Origin: Micromonospora sp045209745
Lineage (GTDB): Bacteria; Actinomycetota; Actinomycetes; Mycobacteriales; Micromonosporaceae
Length of the DNA stretch: 64,000 nucleotides
Reading direction: 5' to 3'
Assembly: GCF_045209745.1 (NCBI RefSeq)
Contig: NZ_CP109273.1
Location: 806,001 to 870,000, forward strand
Positions 41,832 to 50,208 of the stretch are shown one piece after another. The notes beneath the pieces are model-generated. The model searched no databases and had not been told where the DNA came from. It worked only from the letters and a program-made list of their open reading frames with translations. Both the position numbers and the translations under genes were made by a program. The stretch's first letter is position 1. Each line of letters begins with the position of its first letter.

Positions 41832-42128
41832 ATGCTGATCGCGTTCTCGATCACCCCGCTCGGCGGTGACGACTCCGTGGGTGACCTGGTCGCCGAGGCG
41901 GTGCGGGTGGTCCGTGCGTCCGGCCTGCCCAACCGGACCGATGCCATGTTCACCACCGTCGAGGGCGAGTGGGACGAGGTGATGGCGGTGGTGAAGCGGG
42001 CGGTCGACGTGGTCGCCGCGCAGGCGCCCCGGGTGAGTGTGGTGCTCAAGGCCGACGTCCGGCCCGGGGTAACCGACGCGCTCACCGGGAAGATCGCTCG
42101 AATCGAAGCCCGTCTCGCCGAAGGCTGA
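41832..42128 (+). CDS. MTH1187/YqgV-type thiamine-binding protein
   Basis: This 98-residue Thiamine_BP (PF01910) fold protein starts M-L-I-A-F-S-I-T-P-L-G-G-D-D-S-V-G-D-L-V. It has N-R-T-D-A-M-F-T-T-V-E-G-E-W-D-E-V-M (the ligand region) and P-R-V-S-V-V-L-K-A-D-V-R-P-G. Homologues bind thiamine or HMP. In Bacillus the related YkoF belongs to ykoFEDC, so this gene plausibly supplies the missing YkoF role for the ykoEDC genes 877 bases upstream, although an opposite-strand gene lies between. Confidence 0.85.
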   Translation: MLIAFSITPLGGDDSVGDLVAEAVRVVRASGLPNRTDAMFTTVEGEWDEVMAVVKRAVDVVAAQAPRVSVVLKADVRPGVTDALTGKIARIEARLAEG

Positions 42129-42317
42129 CGCGCGCGGCGCAGGATGACGACAAGTTTCCCTGCGCGAGGCTCCCCGACCACTGCCGCGAGCCCAAGCCAG
42201 CACCGACAACGTCCACATTACGTGCAGTAACGGGACGTCGATCACTGGTTCCTATCGGCTCACATCACGGTAAGTTTCCAAACGCTGATAGTGGTGTGAC
42301 GAGAGGTGGCGGCACGA

Positions 42318-43760
42318 ATGGCTGAGCAGGCGACGGCGCAGATCGGCGTGACCGGGCTGGCGGTGATGGGGCGCAATGTGGCCCGCAACCTGGCCCGCAA
42401 CGGCTTCAAGGTGGCAGTGCACAACCGCTCGCCGGAGCGCACGCGCAGCCTGATCGCCGAGCACGGCGACGAGGGCACATTCGTGCCCGGCGAGACGATG
42501 GCCGATTTCGTGGCGTCGTTGGAACGACCTCGCGCGGTCATCGTGATGGTCAAGGCCGGCGCGCCCACCGACGCGGTGATCGACGAGTTGGTGCCGCTGC
42601 TCGACGAGGGCGACATCATCGTCGACTGCGGTAACGCCCACTTCGCCGACACCCGTCGTCGGGAGGAGGCGCTGCGCGCGCAGGGTCTGCACTTCAGCGG
42701 CACCGGCGTCTCCGGTGGCGAGGAGGGCGCGCTGCTCGGCCCGAGCATCATGCCGGGCGGTTCCGCCGAGTCGTACGCCAAGCTCGGGCCGATGTTCGAG
42801 AAGATCGCCGCGCAGGTGGACGGTGTGCCGTGCTGCATGCACGTCGGGCCGGACGGCGCCGGGCACTTCGTCAAGATGGTGCACAACGGCATCGAGTACG
42901 CCGACATGCAGCTCATCGCCGAGGCGTACGACCTGCTCCGCTCCGGTCTGGGCGCCAAGCCCGCGGAGATCGCGGAGATCTTCCGCGACTGGAACGACGG
43001 CGAGCTGGGGTCGTTCCTCATCGAGATCACCGCCGATGTGCTCGCGCACACCGACGCGGCGACCGGCCGACCGTTCGTGGACATCGTGCAGGACCGGGCC
43101 GAGCAGAAGGGCACCGGTCGGTGGACGGTGCAGAGCGCCCTCGACCTGGGCATTCCGATCACCGGGATCGCCGAGGCGACCTTCGCCCGCTCGCTCTCCG
43201 GGCACGTCGACCAGCGGGAGGCGGCCCGCCGGGCGTTCCCGGACGCGGGTGAGAAGTGGCAGGTCGCCGACCGGGACGCGTTCGTCGAGGACGTCCGCCG
43301 GGCGCTGCTCGCTTCCAAGATCGTCGCGTACGCGCAGGGCTTCGACCACATCCGCGCCGGCAGCCAGGAGTACGACTGGGACATCGACCTGGGCGGCACG
43401 GCGACGATCTGGCGGGGCGGCTGCATCATCCGGGCCCGCTTCCTCGACCGGATCCGCGAGGCGTACGACCAGCAGCCGGACCTGCCGACGCTGCTGGTGG
43501 CGCCGTACTTCGCCGAGGCGGTCGGCGCTGGCGTGCCGAGCTGGCGGCGGGTGGTGGCCGACGCGATCCGGGCCGGTGTGCCGACGCCCGCGTTCTCGTC
43601 GTCGCTGGCGTACTTCGACGCGCTGCGTGCCGAGCGGCTGCCCGCCGCGCTGATCCAGGGTCTGCGGGACAACTTCGGCGCGCACACCTACCAGCGGGTG
43701 GACCGCGAGGGCTCGTTCCACACCACCTGGGCCGCCGACCGCACCGAGTCCCCCGCCTAA
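42318..43760 (+). CDS. gnd: 6-phosphogluconate dehydrogenase, decarboxylating (long form)
   Basis: The 480-residue enzyme oxidises 6-phosphogluconate to ribulose 5-phosphate and CO2, yielding NADPH. The Rossmann motif G-L-A-V-M-G-R-N (13-20) is followed by N-R-S-P-E-R-T. The catalytic area has G-T-G-V-S-G-G-E-E-G-A and H-N-G-I-E-Y-A-D-M-Q, and the C-terminal helical domain and tail follow (D-N-F-G-A-H-T-Y-Q-R). ATG 42318 has AGAGGTGG upstream. Three hairpins follow the stop. Confidence 0.96.
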   Translation: MAEQATAQIGVTGLAVMGRNVARNLARNGFKVAVHNRSPERTRSLIAEHGDEGTFVPGETMADFVASLERPRAVIVMVKAGAPTDAVIDELVPLLDEGDIIVDCGNAHFADTRRREEALRAQGLHFSGTGVSGGEEGALLGPSIMPGGSAESYAKLGPMFEKIAAQVDGVPCCMHVGPDGAGHFVKMVHNGIEYADMQLIAEAYDLLRSGLGAKPAEIAEIFRDWNDGELGSFLIEITADVLAHTDAATGRPFVDIVQDRAEQKGTGRWTVQSALDLGIPITGIAEATFARSLSGHVDQREAARRAFPDAGEKWQVADRDAFVEDVRRALLASKIVAYAQGFDHIRAGSQEYDWDIDLGGTATIWRGGCIIRARFLDRIREAYDQQPDLPTLLVAPYFAEAVGAGVPSWRRVVADAIRAGVPTPAFSSSLAYFDALRAERLPAALIQGLRDNFGAHTYQRVDREGSFHTTWAADRTESPA

Positions 43761-43763
43761 CTC

Positions 43764-43812
43764 GGAAGTAGACCTACTTCCTCCCGATTAGGGCCGCTTC
43801 GCGGAGCGAAGC
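43764..43812 (+). terminator. paired hairpins after gnd
   Basis: GGAAGTAG-AC-CTACTTCC (43764-43781) and GCTTCGC-GGA-GCGAAGC (43796-43812) are two perfect short hairpins within 50 bases of the gnd stop. The second is followed by a C-rich run. Together they probably end gnd transcription. Confidence 0.75.
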
Positions 43813-43820
43813 AGCAAGGA

Positions 43821-43992
43821 CTACCCCCCCCCCCCCGACCCTCCTCCCCTCCTCCCCCCTCCCTTCCCCGCCCCCTCCACCGTCGATCTAGGGCGTATCG
43901 CTGCGAGTTGATCTTCAAGTGCAGCCATACGCCCTAGATCGACGAAGGCAGACGCGGGGGCGGGGGCGGGGGGGTAGGGCGGGGGGTGGGGG
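43821..43992. repeat. C-rich tract, 24-base-arm palindrome, G-rich tract (composite element, copy 2)
   Basis: Arms 43881-43904 and 43921-43944 match at 23 of 24 positions around a 16-base centre. To the left, 43824-43880 is C/T-rich with a long C run. To the right, 43955-43992 consists of G runs. It fills the gap between convergent gnd and the pirin gene. The arm starts CGTCGATCTAGGGC, the same as the element at 56349. Confidence 0.93.
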
Positions 43993-44754
43993 TCAGGCGG
44001 CGGTGGCGTGCATCTCCCACACGAGGATCTCGGCCGGTTCGTCGGCGGTGACCCGCCGGCCGCCGGTCATGGTGAGCCGGGCCGCGTCGCCGGTGCCGAG
44101 CGGGCCGCTGCCCTCCAGGGTCACCGTGCCGTTGGGCACGTACAGGTGCACGAAGGGCGCGTCGGGGATGGTGACCTCGTCGCCGGGGTTGAGCCGGGCG
44201 GCGTGCAGGGTCGCGTACCGGTTGCGGATCCGGATCGCGGACGCGCCGTCGTAGCGGTCCATTCCGGAGGCGATCGGCACCAGGCCGCCGCGGAGCAGCT
44301 CGTCCTCGATCTCCAGCTGCTCGTAGCCGGGGTCGACGCCCTGCTCGTCGGGGAGCACCCACATCTGCACGAAGTGGACCGGGTCGGTGTGCGGCTCCTG
44401 ATTGTTGAGGCGCCAGGCGTCGTTCTTTTCCGAGTGCAGGATGCCGGTGCCGGCGCTCATCCGCTGGGCCAGGCCCGGGTAGATCACCCCGGAGTGCCCG
44501 GTGGAGTCCTGGTGCACCAGGGAGCCGCGCAGCACCCAGGTGATGATCTCCATATCCTGGTGCGGGTGGGTCTCGAAGCCGGCACCCGGACGCACCACGT
44601 CATCGTTGTTGACCAGCAGCAGACCGTGGTGGGTGTTGGCCGGGTCATAGTGCCGGGAGAACGAGAACGAGTGCTTGGAGTCGAGCCAGGAGATCCGGGT
44701 GGCGAAGCGATCGTCGCCACGACGTACGTCGACTGCCGGGGCGGGCGCGGTCAC
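43993..44754 (-). CDS. pirin family protein
   Basis: This 253-residue bicupin has metal ligands in the first cupin, H-P-H-Q-D-M-E-I-I-T-W-V (His 63 and 65) and R-M-S-A-G-T-G-I-L-H-S-E. The second cupin starts near residue 150. Pirins bind iron, and some oxidise quercetin or act in redox signalling. The GTG 44754 overlaps the preceding small gene by four bases, so they are probably co-expressed. Confidence 0.92.
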   Translation of the reverse strand: MTAPAPAVDVRRGDDRFATRISWLDSKHSFSFSRHYDPANTHHGLLLVNNDDVVRPGAGFETHPHQDMEIITWVLRGSLVHQDSTGHSGVIYPGLAQRMSAGTGILHSEKNDAWRLNNQEPHTDPVHFVQMWVLPDEQGVDPGYEQLEIEDELLRGGLVPIASGMDRYDGASAIRIRNRYATLHAARLNPGDEVTIPDAPFVHLYVPNGTVTLEGSGPLGTGDAARLTMTGGRRVTADEPAEILVWEMHATAA

Positions 44755-44999
44755 CAGGCACGCTGCCCGGCGTCGGGGGTCGACGGCGCCCAGGCCAGGG
44801 CCGGTTCGCCGGTGGACAGTTCGGCGATCTCGCCGGTACGCAGCTGTGGTGTGTGACCGAGCTCGGCGCAGTGCTGCTCGGCGATCTCGGCACAGATGTC
44901 GGCCACCTGCTCGCAGATCGGATCACCAAGGTCAGCCGCGTTCAACGCCATGATCATCTTGTACCGAAGATCGTGCATATCCACCCCAACCGCCGTCAT
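44751..44999 (-). CDS. small hypothetical protein upstream of the pirin gene
   Basis: This 82-residue soluble protein starts M-T-A-V-G-V-D-M-H-D-L-R-Y-K-M. Its helical core holds three Cys (D-P-I-C-E-Q-V-A-D-I-C-A-E-I-A-E-Q-H-C), spaced as C-x6-C-x7-C, followed by a Thr/Pro-rich tail. ATG 44999 has GGAGGTGG. The Cys pattern hints at metal or redox chemistry alongside the pirin, but no family was recognised. Confidence 0.65.
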   Translation of the reverse strand: MTAVGVDMHDLRYKMIMALNAADLGDPICEQVADICAEIAEQHCAELGHTPQLRTGEIAELSTGEPALAWAPSTPDAGQRAW

Positions 45000-45104
45000 T
45001 CCGCCACCTCCGGACCCTACCCGCCCCCCTTGCACAGAACCCCAAAACCACCGCACCCACGGCCCCCACCCTCCACCGGTGCGGCGGGGTGGTGTGGACA
45101 CAGG

Positions 45105-45138
45105 CAGGCGCCGCCCGCACAGGTGCGGGCGGCGCCTG
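45105..45138 (-). terminator. terminator of the 61-residue gene
   Basis: Perfect 16-base arms (45105-45120 and 45123-45138) are separated by two bases. The hairpin is twelve bases past the stop of the gene at 45151-45336. It is followed on the minus strand by the gene-free stretch to 45000. Confidence 0.88.
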
Positions 45139-45150
45139 GGGGGTCGGGAG

Positions 45151-45336
45151 TTAGAAAAACCGGCGACGCTTGGCCTTCTGCGGGCGGATCATGTCCGCGC
45201 CCCTGGTCAGCAAGCGGGTGGCCCCGGAGGGACCACGCCGGGCCTCCAGCGTGTGGCTGAGCCGGCGGGCACCGGCAGCCGCCAGTGGCACCGCGACCGC
45301 CACCACCGCCCACTGGGCAATGCGCTTCTGGATCAT
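45151..45336 (-). CDS. small hypothetical membrane protein (61 residues)
   Basis: One hydrophobic helix (about residues 8-21: Q-W-A-V-V-A-V-A-V-P-L-A-A-A-G) is followed by a basic tail ending R-P-Q-K-A-K-R-R-R-F-F. ATG 45336 has GGAGGTGAACC, a near-ideal ribosome site, and a strong terminator follows. It is probably a single-pass inner membrane peptide of unknown role. Confidence 0.7.
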   Translation of the reverse strand: MIQKRIAQWAVVAVAVPLAAAGARRLSHTLEARRGPSGATRLLTRGADMIRPQKAKRRRFF

Positions 45337-45407
45337 GTGGGTTCACCTCCGTCAGTGACTTCTGACGTCTCTGATACCCAGAGTGACGCGAGCGTAAGCG
45401 CGTCGGC

Positions 45408-46220
45408 TCAGAGAACCGGGGCGACCGGGTTTGGCAGCGCGCCGCCGAAGCGCCGGTCCCGCTGCGCGTACAACTCGCACGCGTACCAGAGGTGGCGGCG
45501 ATCAAAATCGGGCCAGAGCGTGTCCAGGAAGACCAACTCGGCGTACGCAGCCTGCCAGAGCAGGAAGTTGGAGATGCGCTCCTCCCCGGAGGGGCGCAGG
45601 AACAGGTCCACCTCCGGGATCTCCGGGTGGTAGAGGTACTTCGCCACGGTCTTCTCATTGACCTTCGCCGGATCCAGCCGCCCAGCCGCCACGTCGCGGG
45701 CGATCGCGGCGGCGGCATCACCGATCTCGGCCTGCCCGCCGTAGTTGACGCAGAACTGCAGGGTCAACGTCGAGTTGTTGCCGGACATCTCCTCGGCGGT
45801 CTGCAGCTCGGAGATGACGCTCTTCCACAGCCGCCCGGGCCGGCCCGACCAGACCACCCGGACGCCGAGGTCGACCAACTGGTCGCGGCGGCGACGGATC
45901 ACGTCCCGGTTGAACCCCATCAGGAACCGGACCTCGTCGGGCGAGCGCCGCCAGTTCTCGGTGGAGAACGCGTACGCCGACAGGTACGGGATGCCCATCT
46001 CGATCGCGCCCTCGATGGTGTCGAAGAGGCTGTGCTCCCCTGCCTCGTGACCCTTGGTGCGAGGCAGCCCGCGGTCCTTGGCCCAGCGACCGTTGCCGTC
46101 CATCACCACCGCCACGTGCCTGGGCACCGCCTCGGTGGGCAGCGCCGGCGGCCGGGCGCCGGACGGGTGTGGGGTCGGCGGCGTCGGCTCGCGCCGGCCA
46201 GCCTTCTTCGATCGGATCAC
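45408..46220 (-). CDS. uppS: isoprenyl transferase (undecaprenyl/decaprenyl diphosphate synthase type)
   Basis: The 270-residue cis-prenyltransferase extends an allylic diphosphate with IPP to make the lipid carrier for cell wall synthesis. The landmark V-V-M-D-G-N-G-R-W-A-K contains the Mg-binding Asp41. Others are S-T-E-N-W-R-R-S-P and the C-terminal D-L-F-L-R-P-S-G-E-E-R-I-S-N-F-L. GTG 46220, four bases after the recO stop and with GGGAG upstream, fits the family start. The first 30 residues are a Pro-rich extension. recO-uppS adjacency is typical of actinobacteria. Confidence 0.95.
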   Translation of the reverse strand: MIRSKKAGRREPTPPTPHPSGARPPALPTEAVPRHVAVVMDGNGRWAKDRGLPRTKGHEAGEHSLFDTIEGAIEMGIPYLSAYAFSTENWRRSPDEVRFLMGFNRDVIRRRRDQLVDLGVRVVWSGRPGRLWKSVISELQTAEEMSGNNSTLTLQFCVNYGGQAEIGDAAAAIARDVAAGRLDPAKVNEKTVAKYLYHPEIPEVDLFLRPSGEERISNFLLWQAAYAELVFLDTLWPDFDRRHLWYACELYAQRDRRFGGALPNPVAPVL

Positions 46221-46224
46221 TCGG

Positions 46225-47091
46225 TCACTCCCTGCTCGCGCCGTCCGCCCCGGCCTCGACGTCGCCATGTGGCCGGAGCGCCACGGCCCCGGTGCCTTCC
46301 GGCGGCGAGGCCGCGCCGGCCGCCGAGGGGCCCCGGTCGACCAGCGGCAGCGAGCGTAACGCGCGCTCCAGATGCCACTGCAGGTGAGCCGCGACCAGTC
46401 CACTGCACTCCCGGCGTACGCCGGAGTCGGTGGCATCGGCGACCACCCAGTCGCCGGTGGTCAGCGCGGACATCAGGTCGATGGTGGCCGGCGCGGGATG
46501 GGCCGCGCCGGGTGGCCGGCAATCCGGACAGACCGCGCCGCCGGCCGGCACGGAGAACGCCCGGTGCCGGCCGGGCGTGCCGCAGACCGCGCAGGCGATC
46601 AGCGCCGGCGCCCAGCCCGCGAGGGACATCCCGCGCAGCAGGTACGCGTCGAGCACCAGGGTGGTGGCGTGTTCGCCCCGGGACAGTGCCTTCAGCGCGC
46701 CCACGGTGAGCTGGAACAGCCGCAGCGACGGCTCTCGCTCCACCGGAGTCAGCCGCTCGGCGGTCTCCGCGATCGCACTGGCCGCCGTGTAGCGCGGGTA
46801 ATCCCCCAGGAACCGCTTGCCGTACAGGTCGATGGCCTCGACCTGGCTGACGGTGTGCAGCGAGCTGCCGTGGTTGCCCTTCGGGTCCCCGGCGAGCTGG
46901 AGGTCGACGTGGCCGAACGGCTCCAGCCGGGCGCCGAACTTGCTGGTGGTGCGGCGGATCCCCCGGGCCACGGCGCGCAGCCGGCCGTGCCGGCGGGTGA
47001 GCAGGGTGATGATCCGGTCGGACTCGCCGAGCTTCTGCACACGCAGCACCACCGCGTCGTCGCGGTAGAGCTGTCGGCGATACCCGGCCAT
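46225..47091 (-). CDS. recO: DNA repair protein RecO
   Basis: The 288-residue protein has an N-terminal OB fold (Y-R-D-D-A-V-V-L-R-V-Q-K-L-G-E-S-D-R-I-I split over 9-28), a helical middle, and a zinc-finger-type quartet in C-A-V-C-G ... A-V-C-P-D-C (about 160-185). RecO loads RecA onto SSB-covered single-stranded DNA in gap repair. ATG 47091 is preceded by a GAG-rich stretch. Confidence 0.94.
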   Translation of the reverse strand: MAGYRRQLYRDDAVVLRVQKLGESDRIITLLTRRHGRLRAVARGIRRTTSKFGARLEPFGHVDLQLAGDPKGNHGSSLHTVSQVEAIDLYGKRFLGDYPRYTAASAIAETAERLTPVEREPSLRLFQLTVGALKALSRGEHATTLVLDAYLLRGMSLAGWAPALIACAVCGTPGRHRAFSVPAGGAVCPDCRPPGAAHPAPATIDLMSALTTGDWVVADATDSGVRRECSGLVAAHLQWHLERALRSLPLVDRGPSAAGAASPPEGTGAVALRPHGDVEAGADGASRE

Positions 47092-47193
47092 CGGGCCATT
47101 CTCCCTCGGGGTGTGAAATCAGGGTTGGTTCGGGGTGGATGCGCGGACGAACCCCGATGCGCCCGACTCGTCACCAGCCGTAGCGTGCTCGCC

Positions 47194-48000
47194 ATGGCAT
47201 TGCACCCGACCACTGACGCTTCCCGTCGTCGCGCCGCCGCACCCGTCGCCCTGGGCCTGGCAACCACCCTCATCCTGCTCGCCGGGTGCGACAACCTGGC
47301 CCTGCGCCGGCTCGACTTCGACGACACCGAGGCCGTGCAGATCACCAGCATCAAGGTGCTGCCGGGTGCGGGGGACGTGATCGTCCGGGGCAGCGGCGCG
47401 GCCGGCGAGGCGCGCATCAAGCGGGTGGTGCGCTACCACGGCGGCGAACCCAACGTCCGGTACGAGATCAAGGGCAGTGAGCTGGTGCTGAACACCGACT
47501 GCGGCGACCGGTGCAGCATCTCCTACGAAGTCGCCGTGCCGGAGGGGGTGACGCTACAGGGCGAGTCCGGCTCCGGCGACGTCGAGCTGAGCCGGGTCGG
47601 CGCGGTGGATCTGCGGCTGGGCTCCGGCGACGTACGGATCACCGGCTCCTCCGGCGCGGTCGGTGTCGAGACCGGCTCCGGCAACATCGAGGTGAGCGAG
47701 GCCAGCGGGGCGGTCCGCCTGCGCGCCGGGTCCGGGGATATCACCGCGCGTCGACTGGGCGGCGCGGTCGACGCCGAGGCCGGCTCGGGCAATGTCACCG
47801 TCGAACTGGACAAGTCCGCCTCGGCGCGGGCACACGCCTCCAGCGGCGATGTCACGCTGCTGGTGCCGGCGGGCAGCTACCGGGTCCGGTCCAACACCGG
47901 CTCCGGCGATGCGCAGATCTCCGTCACCGATGACCCGTCCGCGACGCTGGTGCTCGACGTCTCGGCCGGCAGCGGCAACGTCACTATCAGCCAGCGCTGA
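47194..48000 (+). CDS. DUF4097-type beta-helix lipoprotein
   Basis: The 268-residue protein has a Sec lipoprotein signal (L-I-L-L-A-G-C, Cys near 32). Its repeated rungs G-S-G-D-V, G-S-G-N-I, G-S-G-D-I, G-S-G-N-V, S-S-G-D-V and G-S-G-D-A recur about every 19-21 residues from residue 125 on, a right-handed beta-helix of the DUF4097 type. It is anchored outside the membrane. Its stop overlaps the end of the opposite acyltransferase gene by 14 bases. Confidence 0.85.
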   Translation: MALHPTTDASRRRAAAPVALGLATTLILLAGCDNLALRRLDFDDTEAVQITSIKVLPGAGDVIVRGSGAAGEARIKRVVRYHGGEPNVRYEIKGSELVLNTDCGDRCSISYEVAVPEGVTLQGESGSGDVELSRVGAVDLRLGSGDVRITGSSGAVGVETGSGNIEVSEASGAVRLRAGSGDITARRLGGAVDAEAGSGNVTVELDKSASARAHASSGDVTLLVPAGSYRVRSNTGSGDAQISVTDDPSATLVLDVSAGSGNVTISQR

Positions 48001-49147
48001 CGGTGCCGGTGCCCGCCTCCTCGGGCATCCGTTGCCCCGGCACCACCGCCCGGCCGCCGGCGACCCCGGTCGGCTCGCCCACCGGCTCCGTACCGGAACG
48101 GCCGGGCCGCTCGGTGTCGGACTGGCTGGCCTGCTCGGTGGACCGCACCGGGCCGCCGGGGATCAACTCCGGACGGCGGCGGGCGGCGACGTCCTCGACC
48201 CAACCGACGGCGAGGGTGACCAGCCCGACCAGTGCGAAGACCAGCAACACCCGGATGGCCAAGCCCACCGGGTCCTGGTGGGACCAACCCACCACGTCGA
48301 CCAGCGGAGTGAGCGCCACCACGAACGGCATGTGCCAGAGGTAGATGGTGAGTGCCCGCCGGTTGACCACGGTCACCGCCCGGTCAGCCAACCTGCTGCG
48401 GCCTAGCCAGGCCAGCCCGGACGGCGCCCGACCGAGCACGATCAGGATGAACGCGGCCGACCAGAGGGCGTTACCAAGGTGGTTGTCGTTCAGGTCGTAC
48501 CCTCGCGGGCCGGGATGCCCGACGATCCAGAGGCCGCCGCCCACCGCGAGTGCGAGCGCCAACGGGTACAGCACCCGGCCGGAGAGCGGGCGCAGCATCC
48601 CTGAGTGATGGGCGAAGCCGAGCAGCCACGCTCCGAAGTAGAGCCCGAACTCGCGCAGCACCGGCGGGGGCGCCTGGTAGATCCCCGCCTCGATCGCCAC
48701 CAGCAGCAGGTACGGGGCGAGCAGGGTGGGTAGCGGGGCACGCCGGAACAGCCAGAACGCGACCGGTGAGGCGAGCACGAACCACAGGTAGTCGCGCAGG
48801 TACCAGATGATGCTCAACGCCAGGGCGCCCCAGTGGTTGGCCGGCGGGTCGGCGATCGGGAACAGCCACAGCAGCACCCGGGGGGTCACCGGCAGCCCGG
48901 TGAGCAGCATGGCCGGCACGAACACCACCGCGAGCACCCACAACGACGGCAGCAACCGGCGCAGCCGACGCCCGATCGCCGCCGGCCCGCAGCGGGTCAG
49001 TGACGCGGCCATCAGCGAGCCGGCCAGCGCGAACATCACCGACATGGCCGGGAAGACGAGGGTGAGGGTCGCCCACCCGGTGACGTGGTAGACGATCACT
49101 CGGACGATGGCCAGGAAACGGAGCAGATCGAGATACCTGTTGCGCAT
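47987..49147 (-). CDS. membrane acyltransferase (acyltransferase-3 family)
   Basis: This 386-residue protein has about ten hydrophobic helices. It starts M-R-N-R-Y-L-D-L-L-R-F-L-A-I-V-R-V-I-V-Y-H-V-T-G-W, with the R-x10-H pattern of acyltransferase-3 near residues 9-23. Late features are T-I-Y-L-W-H-M-P-F and a long cytoplasmic tail after the last helix. Relatives O-acetylate sugars, peptidoglycan or natural products. The acceptor is unknown. Confidence 0.88.
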   Translation of the reverse strand: MRNRYLDLLRFLAIVRVIVYHVTGWATLTLVFPAMSVMFALAGSLMAASLTRCGPAAIGRRLRRLLPSLWVLAVVFVPAMLLTGLPVTPRVLLWLFPIADPPANHWGALALSIIWYLRDYLWFVLASPVAFWLFRRAPLPTLLAPYLLLVAIEAGIYQAPPPVLREFGLYFGAWLLGFAHHSGMLRPLSGRVLYPLALALAVGGGLWIVGHPGPRGYDLNDNHLGNALWSAAFILIVLGRAPSGLAWLGRSRLADRAVTVVNRRALTIYLWHMPFVVALTPLVDVVGWSHQDPVGLAIRVLLVFALVGLVTLAVGWVEDVAARRRPELIPGGPVRSTEQASQSDTERPGRSGTEPVGEPTGVAGGRAVVPGQRMPEEAGTGTVSAG

Positions 49148-49302
49148 CAGCCTGCATCTGGGTCGGGGACGCTTGGCGTACCTCCCCTACCCTTCGTGGT
49201 GCCCGCACCAAACGGCCGCGACCCCGACCAAACGTGAAGCACCCCATCCGCCCGACCGAAGGTGATCATGCCGCCGGTCGGGCAACGCCTCGACGGAACA
49301 GG

Positions 49303-50208
49303 TCAGAAGCCCAGCTTGCGCAACTGCTTCGGGTCGCGCTGCCAGTCCTTCGCGACCCGCACGTGCAGGTCGAGATAGACCCGACTGCCGAGCAACTCCT
49401 CGATCTGCCGGCGGGCGTTGGTGCCGACCTCCTTGAGCCGGCTCGCCTTGTGACCGAGCACGATCGCCTTCTGGCTGGGCCGTTCCACGTACAGGTCGGC
49501 GTAGATCTTCATGACCTGACCCTCGGGGATCATCTCCTCCACGATCACCGCGATGGAGTGCGGCAACTCGTCACGGACCCCCTCCAGGGCGGCCTCCCGG
49601 ATCAGCTCCGCGACCAGCACCTGCTCGGGATCGTCGGTCAGCATGTCGTCCGGGTAGAGCTGCGGCGACGGCGGCAGGTAGCTGGTCATCACGTCGACCA
49701 GCGTGTCAACCTGATGCCCGGAGACCGCGCTCACCGGCACGATCTCGGCGAACTCGCCCATCTCGCTGACCGCGAGCAACTGCTCTGCCAGGCGACGCTT
49801 GTCCACCAGGTCGGTCTTGGTGACAACTGCCAGCACGGTCGCCTTCAACTCGGCCAACTCGCCGCTGATGAACCGGTCACCGCGCCCGACCGGCTCGTCC
49901 GCCGGGATGCAGAGGCCGATCACGTCGACCTCCGTCCAGGTGGACCGGACCAGGTCGTTGAGGCGCTCGCCGAGCAGCGTACGAGGACGGTGCAGGCCCG
50001 GTGTGTCGACCAGGACCAGCTGCGACTCCGGCCGGTGCAGCACGGCCCGGATGACGTGCCGGGTGGTCTGCGGTTTGTTCGAGGTGATCGCGATCTTGGT
50101 GCCGACGATGGCATTGGTCAGCGTCGACTTGCCGGCGTTGGGCCGGCCCACGAAACAGCCGAACCCGGCCCGGTACGGCCGCGCCTCCGGGTCCTGCACG
50201 GGGCTCAC
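49303..50208 (-). CDS. era: GTPase Era
   Basis: This 301-residue GTPase matures 16S rRNA and 30S subunits. G1 is G-R-P-N-A-G-K-S (21-28), G3 is D-T-P-G and G4 is T-K-T-D. The C-terminal KH domain has S-Q-K-A-I-V-L-G-H-K-A-S-R-L-K-E-V-G. The GTG start overlaps the stop of the preceding gene by four bases. It forms the last gene of the phoH-ybeY-CNNM-cdd-like-era block. Confidence 0.96.
   Translation of the reverse strand: MSPVQDPEARPYRAGFGCFVGRPNAGKSTLTNAIVGTKIAITSNKPQTTRHVIRAVLHRPESQLVLVDTPGLHRPRTLLGERLNDLVRSTWTEVDVIGLCIPADEPVGRGDRFISGELAELKATVLAVVTKTDLVDKRRLAEQLLAVSEMGEFAEIVPVSAVSGHQVDTLVDVMTSYLPPSPQLYPDDMLTDDPEQVLVAELIREAALEGVRDELPHSIAVIVEEMIPEGQVMKIYADLYVERPSQKAIVLGHKASRLKEVGTNARRQIEELLGSRVYLDLHVRVAKDWQRDPKQLRKLGF

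Noticed and set aside
43821..43880. C-rich stretch as a CRISPR leader or array
   Set aside because: No repeat-spacer periodicity and no cas genes. It is a homopolymer-like tract beside a palindrome.
47575..47960. Periodic repeats in the lipoprotein gene as a repeat array
   Set aside because: They are beta-helix rungs (G-S-G-D-V type) within a single protein.
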